NCBI GenBank assembly: GCA_000149265.1
Contig: CH002990.1
Span: forward strand, 5,760-69,759
Direction: 5' to 3'
DNA: 64,000 nt
From: Ciona savignyi
Lineage: Eukaryota > Chordata > Ascidiacea > Phlebobranchia > Cionidae
Shown here: positions 1 through 10,500 of the stretch, one piece after another
How the letters are laid out: every line of letters starts with the position of its first letter
Position numbering within the stretch: the first letter of the stretch is position 1
The notes under the pieces: generated by a model
Database searches by the model: none
Told to the model about the DNA's origin: nothing
The model's input: only the letters and a program-made list of their open reading frames with translations
Made by a program: the position numbers and the translations under genes

Positions 1-2350
1 ATTTCTGTAAATTAGAATATTTATGTCGTTGAATACGACGACAGAATAGGGAACGGTTCCATTTGTGTAAATTAGGACACTTCTGTCTTTAAAAACGGTG
101 ACAGAAAATGGAACGGGTTCATTTCTGTAAATTAGGACATTTCTGTCGTTGAAAGCGGTGACAGAAAAAAGAACGGGTTCATTTCTGTAAATTAGGACAT
201 TTCTGTCGTTGAAAACGGTGACAGAAATGGGAACCGGTCCATTTCTGTAAATTAGGACATTTCTGTCGTTAAAAATCGGTGACAGAAAATGGAACGGGTC
301 CATTTCTGTAAATTAGGACATTTCTGTCATTGAAAACGGTGACAGAAGAAGCAGCGGGTCCATTTCTGTAAATTAGAACACTTCTGTCGTTAAAAGCGGT
401 GACAAAAAAAGAACGGGTTCATTTCTGTAATAGAACGGGTTCATTTCTGTGAATTAGGACATTTCTGTCGTTGAAAACGGTGACAGAAAATGGAACGGGT
501 CCATTTCTGTAAATTACAAGATTTCTGTCGTTGAAAACGACGACAGAAAAAAGAACGGGTTCATTTCTGTAAATTAGAACATTTCTGTCGTTGAAAACGG
601 TGACAGAAAATGGAACGGGTCCATTTCTGTAAATGACCAGATTTCTGTCGTTGAAAACGACGACAGAAAAAAGAACGGGTTCATTTCTGTAAATTAGGAC
701 ATTTCTGTCGATGGAAACGACGACAGAATAGGGAACGGGTTTATTTCTGTAAATTAGAATATTTCTGTCGTTGAAAACGACGACAGAATAGGGAACGGTT
801 CCATTTCTGTAAATTAGAACATTTCTGGCGTTAAAAACGGTGACAGAAAATGGAACGGGTTCATATCTGTAAATTAGAACATTTCTGTCGTTAAAAACGG
901 TGACAGAAAATGGAACGGGTCCATTTCTGTAAATTAGAACATTTTTGTCGTTGAAAACGGTGACAGAAAAGAGAACGGGTCCATTTCTGTAAATTAGGAC
1001 ACTTCTGTCGTTAAAAACGGTGACAGAAAATGGAACGGGTTCATTTCTGTAAATTAGGACATTTCTGTCGTTGAAAGCGGTGACAGAAAAAAATAACGGG
1101 TGCATTTCTGTAAATTAGGACATTTCCGTCGTTGAAAACGGTGACAGAAAATGGAACGGGTCCATTTCTGTAAATTAGAACATTTCTGTCGATAAAAACG
1201 GTGACAGAAAATGGAACGGGTCCATTTCTGTAAATTAGAATATTTTTGTCGTTGAAAACAACGACAGAAAAAAACGGGTGCATTTCTGTAAATTAGGACA
1301 TTTCTGTCGATGGAAACGACGACAGAATAGGGAACGGGTTCATTTCTGTAAATTAGAATATTTATGTCGTTGAAAACGACGACAGAATAGGGAACGGTTC
1401 CATTTCTGTAAATTAGGACACTTCTGTCTTTAAAAAACGGTGACAGAAAATGGAACGGGTTCATTTCTGTAAATTAGGACATTTCTGTCGTTGAAAGCGG
1501 TGACAGAAAAAAGAACGGGTTCATTTCTGTAAATTAGGACATTTCTGTCGTTGAAAACGGTGACAGAAATGGGAACCGGTCCATTTCTGTAAATTAGGAC
1601 ATTTCTGTCGTTAAAAAGCGGTGACAGAAAATGGAACGGGTCCATTTCTGTAAATTAGGACATTTCTGTCATTGAAAACGGTGACAGAAGAAGCAGCGGG
1701 TCCATTTCTGTAAATTAGAACACTTCTGTCGTTAAAAGCGGTGACAAAAAAAGAACGGGTTCATTTCTGTAATAGAACGGGTTCATTTCTGTAAATTAGG
1801 ACATTTCTGTCGTTGAAAACGGTGACAGAAAGATGGAACGGGTCCATTTCTGTAAATTACAAGATTTCTGTCGTTGAAAACGACGACAGAAAAAGGAACG
1901 GGTTCATTTCTGTAAATTAGAACATTTCTGTCGTTGAAAACGGTGACAGAAAATGGAACGGGTCCATTTCTGTAAATTACAAGATTTCTGTCGTTGAAAA
2001 CGACGACAGAAAAAAGAACGGGTTCATTTCTGTAAATTAGAACATTTCTGTCGTTGAAAACGGTGACAGAATAGGGAACGGGTCCATTTCTGTAAATTAG
2101 AATATTTCTGTCGTTGAAAACGGTGACAGAATAGGATACGGGTCCATTTTTGTAAATTAGAATATTTCTGTCTTTGAAAACGGCGACAGAAGAAGCAACG
2201 GGTCCATTTCTGTAAATTAGGACATTTCTGTCGTTGAAATCGCTGACAGAAAAAAGAACGGGTTCATTTCTGTAAATTAAGACATTTCTGTCGTTTAAAA
2301 CGGTGACAGAAAACAGAATCGGTTAATTTCCGTAAATTTGGGACATTTCC
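1..2350. repeat. 60-bp tandem repeat array with higher-order period
   Basis: About 39 head-to-tail copies of a ~60-bp unit run from the left window edge to about 2350, so the array continues outside the window. Each unit contains an imperfect dyad: TTTCTGTCGTT, a short A-rich loop, then ACGACAGAAA (or GTGACAGAAA). A higher-order period of about 1341 bp is visible. The variant units at 1-480 recur in the same order at 1342-1820, including a truncated unit near 420-432 that reappears near 1762-1774. Because 60 is a multiple of three, the minus strand stays open and reads as a 20-residue periodic peptide. I regard that as a by-product of the period. Confidence 0.95.
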
Positions 2351-2540
2351 GTCGTTAATATTTCAACCCAGTACAGGTTTGCATGTATTTCCGTATTTCT
2401 GTTTTCCGTATTTCTCTTCTGTATTTCTGTAAATTAGAAATGGATTTTTTCTGTAATTCTGTATTTCTGTAATTTCTGTAAATTAGTATCAAATTTCTGT
2501 CATTTCTGTAATTCTGTTTTCTGTAAATTAGTTGTGTCCG
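2351..2540. repeat. degenerate edge of the tandem array
   Basis: Short, irregular copies of the TATTTCTGT / TTTCTGTAAATTAG part of the 60-bp unit are strung together here without the regular period. This looks like the decayed boundary of the array. Confidence 0.7.
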
Positions 2541-3333
2541 CACTAAATGTATACTCACAGCAAATGTTTGATAGAGCTGGGAAATATCTAGAAACATAGC
2601 TAAACAATAGTAGAATGAGCATTCATACAGTCAGTCATGACATACCTATAAACAGCAATGAATGGGGGGTTGCTGGTGCTGTTCTCTGATTTTTGAGATG
2701 AATGACTTTTTCTTTGCTATATTTTTCTAATAGCCATCCTTTATGTTCGGTGAAAACTTTGCTTGTGTCAGAGGACTCTGAAACCCCCACCACTTGTTTG
2801 TGTATGCCACAGCCATATGATTCTTCTTTTCAAATTAGGTATTGGGGTTGGCTCGGCTATATTTCCAAATTTCTTTAGCTTCCGCAGTAGTACATCCCTT
2901 TCAGACAGCTGAATAAAATAGAGGCGAACTACATACATTCTATAGGTCTACATGGCCTACAAACAACGGTATTTAGACTAAATAAGCAAAATCAATACAG
3001 TAGTCATGCCTTGTATTAATTCGAACCTTCAGACACACAAACTTTTCTTTCCTATAAGCTGAATATTAAATTAATTCTTATTTAATACCGGTAGCCTACA
3101 CATTTAATCTAACCAAGCAAACTCAAAGACCTATTCGGTTATAACGCGGACAAGTCTGGACAAGAATAAAACATTTTCGCGCCTAAAATCTATATCGTCT
3201 GTGATTGGCTAATCCATGATCAGCGGGAGGTGAAATAAATTTTACAACGAATTGTTGTAAAATCACTTTACCCGTTGGTGTAGGTAAATTTTTACACGAT
3301 TTTGAGGTAATATTTACGAATTTTTTTAACAGT
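2541..3333. other. no gene recognised
   Basis: AT-rich sequence between the tandem array and the LINE remnant. I see no exon-like reading frame, RNA gene or clear mobile element. Confidence 0.6.
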
Positions 3334-6200
3334 GTAGACCGCCATCGCCCTGAAGCAAGAAATAAGCCAACAGCTGCTAATGTGGTCCGTACGCATCTGC
3401 AAACACTCGGGTTGGTGGACGTATTTCGATCTCGAAATCCGCAGTTGAAGCGGTACACCCGTTTCCAAGCTAACCCGTATTTATCAACCAGGATAGATTA
3501 CCTACTAACCTCTAAAAATATAATACCAAAAATAACAAATTGCAATATTGTCCCCCTAGCATAAAGTCAGATCACAATATCGTATACCTGAAACCGGACA
3601 CCAGTGATCGCGGCAGATGAATTTGGAAGCTAAACACCTCCTTGCTGGATAACAACGCTTTTATTACAACCGTTAAAAATGCGATTACTCAATATGGCAT
3701 TAATAATCTACTTGACCACGTGAATGCACAGGTAAGAAGGGATGCTCTAAAATGCACGCTCATGGGCACATGTATAAACTTCAGCGCTCGGCTAAAGCGA
3801 TCTAAAGCGGCTAAAGCGAAACAACTACGTATCGAAAATAAAATAAAACTGGCCGAGCCCGTTCTTGCCAACTCGCCAATAGTTGCACAATCAAATGTAG
3901 AAACGTTAAATAGGTTAAAATGTCAACTTAACGATCTTGTAGAACACCGGTCCAAGAGCAATGGCGCTATTTTAACAGATCAAGCAGAAATCGTAAACGA
4001 ACTTGCCACATTTTATGAAAGTCTAAAAAATGCGCGACGCCAACACCGAGGAAATATATTCACATTTGTCTTTACTGGACTTACCGTGTTTGGATGAAAA
4101 TACCGCGAAGAGCATAGATTATGCCATAACTGAAGTAGAATGTCGTAAATTCCTGCGGATACGTTGCAAAACAATAAGTCTCCTGGTAGCGACGATTTGC
4201 CCGCCGAATTTTACTGTTTTGGGTTGCCATAAAGTCTTATTTTATGTACGCGCTCCATTTAACAGAAAGAAACGGATATCTGCCGGAAACGCAAAAGCAC
4301 AGGGAAATAACATCATTACCTAAACCCAACAAGAATTTATTGTTAGCGACCAACTATCGCCCAATCACTCTTTTGAACGTCGATTATAAAATAATTTCAA
4401 AAGTAATAAATAACAGAATAAGCGAGCCTCCTTCCCCCTTTGATACTTTCCGATCAAAATGGGTTCATGAAACACAGGTATATAGACAATAACTTTCGAC
4501 TTTTATTTAACTTAATCGATTATTGTGACTCTGAAAGCATACCTGAGGGGGCAATATTTAACGTGGACTTCTATAAAGCATTCGATACGTTAAGCTGGAC
4601 GTTCGTCATCAAATGTTAAAACGATGGGGATTCGGTCAACATATTCAAAATTGGATTAGAACCTCTTATACCGACCCAAGCTGTACTATTGTCACCTACA
4701 TTATTCGTTTTGGCAATTGGTGGAAATTCGATCGGCACAAATTCCGGACATAATAGTCAAGGAGAAGGAGAGAAGGAGATAAAAATTTCCATGTTGGCGG
4801 ACGATACTTTGATAACGCTTGACGAGGAGGTTAAAAGCTTTAACTTAGCATAACAAAATCCTGGAAAACTACGGAAAAATGTCCGACTGCGTAATAAACC
4901 TACTGAAATATAACGTTTTACATTGTCAGTAAAAGGTGATGTGATTCAAAACCCCCTTTAAATAAAGGATTGCCGTGGCATAATAACCAGATAAAATATA
5001 TTGGTATTGTATTTCTTATTGGTCGCTGTAACAATGGTCGAGATCTTTTTAATATTAAAATGACGGAACCTGTAAATAAAAAACGGAACCTGTAAATAAA
5101 AAAAACGCTATTAAATATTTGCCTCTCGAACCTTGACTCTACTTGGCAAACTAACAGTGATTAAATCCTTAGTGATACCAACACTGAAGTACAAACTAAG
5201 TGTAATACCTACGCCACCACCTAGGGACTTAAAAAAACTTAAACAAAGCATTTTTTACTTCATATGGGGGTCCAAATGGGAACGCATCAAGAGAACAACG
5301 CTATGTAGAGACATTGGTGAGGGAGGGGCAAAAATGCTTGATATTGACGCCTATATTTTGGCATTGCAAGCAAGGTGGGTGAAACACTTACTAGACCCGG
5401 ACTACCACGCAGCCTGGAAAGACGTGGAAAATGAAAACTTTAGTAAAGCGGCATTAGCAGCAACGCTGCAGTCCAAGTTACGGGAGACGTCCAACGACAT
5501 CGTCCGGCTATTCCCCTTGCGCGCACTTTGGACCACGCAGTAGCTGTTAGACGTGTATATTCCAGCGGAACTCGCCCTGATCGCATTAACGACCCTCGCT
5601 ACCTCTAGTTGAACCCAAATATCAAATCGCGCAATAGAACATTCTTCATTGTGGACTTGGCAGAGGCCGGGGTAACTAACTAATCACGAATTATTAACAT
5701 CGAGGGTAACTATGTGAGCTTCAAGGAGTTACGGGAAACTTATTAGATAACTGTTACCTTATAGACAATTTTACAAAATTCAACAAATTAATCTGTGCCG
5801 TGCCGGAAGCTTGGGATAAAGCGATCCACAAAGCCCAAGTTATACCGATTATTCCACCAAATTGTTTGACTTGATCGAAAAGTTAAAAGGTTACCAAACA
5901 ACGAAATCAATATATAGCGATGTTATCGCAGCTATAGCGCAACAACCTCTATAAAACCGCAGGAAAACTGGGCGCGCTCGCTCGATATTACCATCGAAAA
6001 CTAGGGACAAATTTACTGTGATAATTATTTTTGTACCTTAGAAACTCCGTACCGCTCCTTTCAAATTAAAATAAATAACAGAGCTGTAGCTCGTTTGGGA
6101 TTCAAGGACACTAATATCGTTTGGGATTCAAGGACACTAATCGGTGCGGATTTTGCAAGATCTAGTCATAATTATAACAGTAATTATAATAGTTCTCTTT
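3334..6200 (+). mobile_element. decayed L1-like LINE (endonuclease end plus reverse transcriptase)
   Basis: Fragments of one non-LTR retrotransposon protein follow in order over many stops and frameshifts. The end of the APE-type endonuclease lies at about 3340-3600, with a RIDYLLTS segment and then SDHNIV. A linker ORF spans 3642-4040. Reverse transcriptase pieces follow: NYRPITLLNVDYKIISK near 4350-4405, a NVDFYKAFDTLSW block near 4558-4597, and MLADDTLITLDEE near 4790-4830, which is the xADD catalytic box. The C-terminal region at 5133-5543 carries FIWGSKWERIKRTTL and a following EGGAKMLDI block. A further C-terminal block similar to LRxFQxKINxR lies near 6045-6095. The order and motifs fit the L1/Tx1 group. 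The 5' part of the element is missing and the copy cannot be active. Confidence 0.85.
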
Positions 6201-6289
6201 TCTACGACACGAAATTATTTTTTTTATGATTGATGATAAAATTCGGCAGGACTCGACTGGACATTTTATACATTTAAAACGTAATTTAA

Positions 6290-6830
6290 AACTTTGCATA
6301 TTTTATGATATCGGCTATCAAAAACTACCGGGCCCGAAAATGCCGGAACCCGGTTATTCACATATTATTGTCTGTCGGAAATTTTTCTGCTATTTTTTCC
6401 TTTCTTCCTTTTAAAATTTTGGCGTTAAAGCAGACTAATCACTGGTTTTGGTTAATTCATTGGGATTTTCCCATAAGTATTGGTCGCATTTGTTCGTATA
6501 GAAATTCTCTGTAGTTGGTTTTTAGCGCCCAGTGTTATTATAATGTGATATCTATATGCGAATTTTATATTTTGGTGTATATAACGGGTTAAACTAAATT
6601 GTTTTGAGTCCGTGTTCTCCAAAATTATTTAACATGTTTACAACTTTTATATAAATTTAGAATAACTAATGCTTTCGAGACCCAAGATATCAGCTATCAA
6701 ATTCTAAAAATACCCAAAATCTACGTTTTACATATTTTGATGTGACGGGAGTTTGTGTACAATCAAGGGTCCGTGCACATATTTAACATGTCAAGTGGCA
6801 ACATTAAATTTTTTCACCTGATTGTATAAT
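6290..6830 (+). repeat. dispersed repeat family D1, copy 1
   Basis: This stretch matches 52588-53275 in the same orientation and order. Shared blocks include CCGAAAATGCC, a TTATTGTCTG segment, GCGTTAAAGCAG, an ACGTTTTACA.ATTTTG block with TGACGGGA after it, and a CACCTGATT block. No coding capacity is evident. It could be the tail or body of an unrecognised transposon. Confidence 0.6.
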
Positions 6831-7573
6831 CTCTTCGTGTCAAACAGGGGCGATATTGTGTGTCAGTTTGTTACAATTGAAGACAAAAACAAATCCTATA
6901 AGTGACTGGGAATTATGTTTTTCTATGTAGAAAACAATGTCACACTTTTAGACTGCATATGTCCAAAATCCAAATCTATAGGTATAGGTATAAATCTGGC
7001 AAGGTTTACTAATATAAGAATTATCACTTTAAAACTTTGATTTATAAAGTATATATTGTCTATCCTTAGGTATATATTCATATGATCTAATGTTTTAACC
7101 AATTAAACTAACAGGAGGATTATCCTAATGATGCCGTTTAATATAAAGCACTACCCGGTGTTATATAGGTGTCCTTATTAGTAACTTTTGCTTCATTTGC
7201 CTTATGAGAAAAAATCGTCGAATTACATAGTAAAAACAAACAGTACCAGATTTACAGTTAGACTTACATAACTTTTAATAAAACAAATCTCTATGAAAGC
7301 GAAGTATGTCTGTTAGTATAGCTCAAGGAAGAATATTGTCTATTGCATGCACATTATAACAAAGAAATTTATTTTCATACAGCACAACCCAAGGCCTTCG
7401 AATTTTAACAATAAAAATATTTTTAGTTTTTATTAAAATTGTCGATTAATAATTTCATATTCAGCTAGAAAACATACGTGCAAGACCGTTTTCATTGAAT
7501 CGTTGCTACATTGTGCCGATTGATATCTAGGCAAAGTAACGCAAAGGAAAAATGAGGCGCTATAAGTAGAAGA
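6831..7573. other. 3' flank of the IkB-like gene
   Basis: No further coding exon is seen. On the minus strand there are AATAAA signals at 7428-7433 and 7368-7373, about 140-200 nt downstream of the stop codon at 7574-7576. They are reasonable poly(A) signals for the gene that ends there. Confidence 0.5.
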
Positions 7574-10500
7574 TCACACCCGAATAACAGCTTCTTCATC
7601 GTCACTTATTTCAAGTTCAATGAGGTCTATTTCGTCAGAGGAAGTCGTCGCGGGTTGTCGCTTCTCGGGTGGGAAAACTCTAACTCTTGGAATGTCATTT
7701 TGAGCTCGCCAGAGGTCGTTGTTAATCAGCAAAACTAACTTCTGAAAAAAAGTTTCAAAACGGTGTACGGTCGTGTGGCCGAATGGATAGTGCGACCGAT
7801 ATATATATCGACCGAAACAAAAATGATCCAAGTGACGAGCCTATCATGGGTTCGAAACTTGGCTCGGTAACAAAAAAGTTTCAAAACAGTTTAGTGACAA
7901 TCGTTTAGGAATCGAACTTAGTCATTAAAAACTCTTAATCACGCTTGTGTGGCCAAATAAATAAAGCGACCTAATTATATACTGTTAACTTCGTCAAACG
8001 ACGACCCATACTGGCAATATTTTAATCATGCCCTATAGGTAATATTTAAACTCTCACCCGTTAAAAAAATACTACTTTTAGTCGCAAAATAACTGTTTGC
8101 AAATTGGTTAGGGTTTGATAGACTTCAATAGCTTCGTTGAAGACGGAAGAAAGAAAATAAAATAGATTGCAATTACTAATTACCTTGTTAAGTGCTGCGT
8201 AGGTTCCGTTCATGAATTGCGGGGAGGGTTGGTAAACTGGTTTCATAACTGCAACTTGAGGAAATATAGGAAGGAGGTATGCAGAAATGGCTGGATGTAA
8301 AGCAGGTGAAGTAGATGCCAATGATTGGACATATTTTGGGGCTTGAAGTGTTTTTGGGGTGTTGTAGTTAGGGGTTTTATTTTTGTTCAGCTTTGGAGTT
8401 GTGTATACATTCTTTACATCTATAGCTAGCTCGTTATGTTTGGTGTTCTTTGCGGTTTTTTCTTGAGTTTCATCGAAAGCTCTCTTTGGTGCGGGTGGTA
8501 CATCAAAAAGGTCGTCACATTCGCTTTCAGAATCCTGAATAGAGTTTGCCAAAAGGTCATCGTCGCTGAGGTCATTGTCTGTATTTTGGTTGACATTGTC
8601 TGCTTGAATCGCTGCTCGGTACCTATTTTGGTGCTGAACCAAGGCTCTAAATCGAAGTTTTTCCAGTTTTGCGTCTAGTGAGTTCTTTCTGACGAGAAGA
8701 GTTTCTTTTTTACACTGATCAGTAAGAGACGGGTCAGTTTCCCAGGTATCCGTGCCCGAGTCCTCTGACACATAATCAATGTAATCCGAATCGGACAGCG
8801 AGACCTTCGTAAATCCGTCCAAGTGAGTGTTCTTGCTAATATTACACGGTGTTTTCTTAGAATAAGAATCCTTTTGATCTATCCGAATTAAAGTATTATC
8901 TGCTATAAAATTTCTTTGCGAATTTCCCTGAGACATTGTCGATATTGGCGTAGTACCGCTTTCGCTTAGCATTTCTACCTTTTTCTTTTTGTTGGTCTCG
9001 GGTTTGTTAGAGTTTCTGTCGATTTGAGAACAATATACCAACTTTGGTGACATTATCCCGGGGGCTGATGTGTATCTATAAACAAAATTTCCAACTCGGT
9101 TACTCATGTGAATGGTATGAATAAGTAATTAGTTCGAAGTCATGCTCAGCTGAACAACCCATTATGTATAAAGCCAAACAGTGTTCTATACCTTCAGAAT
9201 GCAAACACAGCAGAATTTGCTTGACTAAAACAATAAACTTCCAAATTTAAAATACTCGGTGACGCAAGAGGGGTGTGGAAGATATTTTAACGGTTGACCA
9301 ATTTTCTCAGTATACTGGAAATTTAAGTTTTTACCCTTCTTATTAAATATTTATTGTGCAGTGATATGTTATCTCGTATTGCACGAGATGTAAAAATTAT
9401 ACCTGGAATTCAAATTCCTTGAACAGTAATATATTTGTTCTTCTGCGGTGTCTTTCTTAACTGGCTTTGAACACCCTGGACAAGTGTGCTTGTTGGTGAT
9501 GTTGACGAAATGACGTGTTTTCATGTCAAAGTCAAAACCAACCGACAGTGTTTTAGAGTTACTGTTCGTGCAAAGTTTAGCCGAAGTGTTGGTTGAGGTT
9601 CGGGTTAGTTGCGGGATTGGCAATAATTTTGAACTAGCATGTAAATCATCTGTATGCTGATTCGTGGACCAAGTAGGCCTACTATAAGCATTTGCCGCTG
9701 TTATAAACTCGCTTTGTCGACCTGTCTCTCTTTCGTCGACAGAAGCGGTCATGCTGGCTTTATTTTCTGTAAATTAAAACATTATATGATATAGATATAA
9801 ATAAAAATTATCAGAAGTTAAACTTAAAAATGCTAAGTTAAACAAATATCAACCTGTAACCTTCAAAACGTTCATCCTTCTCGTCTTCCGAAATGGTGTC
9901 CAAGGTAATAACAGTCGGCGACAAATGAACTGTGGAGTTTTGGTCCTCGCTTCTCCGTCGTGGGTTGGTTGGTGAGGTAGCTCTTGTCTTGTTTTGGCGA
10001 TATTCAGATTGCGCGGTGTGGTCATCATGTGTCGAAGCTGGATATGATCTTTTGGTCGCTCGTTTAGACGCGATTGTGTCTATGGATGGCCGAAAAACAT
10101 CCGCCACTTCTAAAAGTGCATTGTGAGACCGCACTGGAAGATTACCCGATGATTCCAATAGATGGAGGAAATGTGGAGGTAGACAGCCGGTGTAAGAACG
10201 AAGGTCGATATTTTTACGAATGTCCTGAAAGAAAACAATATTTAAACTGCAGGGGATCTGTATGGTTTCTTAAACGGGGCTTTCTTATTGAAAGGTCCAA
10301 ATTTAGTGAGTTAAAGCAATGTCGTAAATTGCATGGTTCATATGGTTGTGCGCCAGTAACATGGTGTAGGCTTCGACCAGACATTGCATATAATACAGAT
10401 TCACCATTACCTTCTTTAGGTAAACAAGGAGTATATTAAATATATGTAATTTAAAGGGTCCACTCACCCTCTTGACGCCAACTGGAGCGCTATTCCTCCG

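Noticed and set aside
419-1645. Long minus-strand open frames reading a 20-residue periodic protein
   Set aside because: They arise because the 60-bp repeat period is divisible by three. Several overlapping frames behave the same way, and there are no splice, start or domain features.
1-2350. CRISPR array
   Set aside because: Units are contiguous without unique spacers, and the DNA is clearly eukaryotic.
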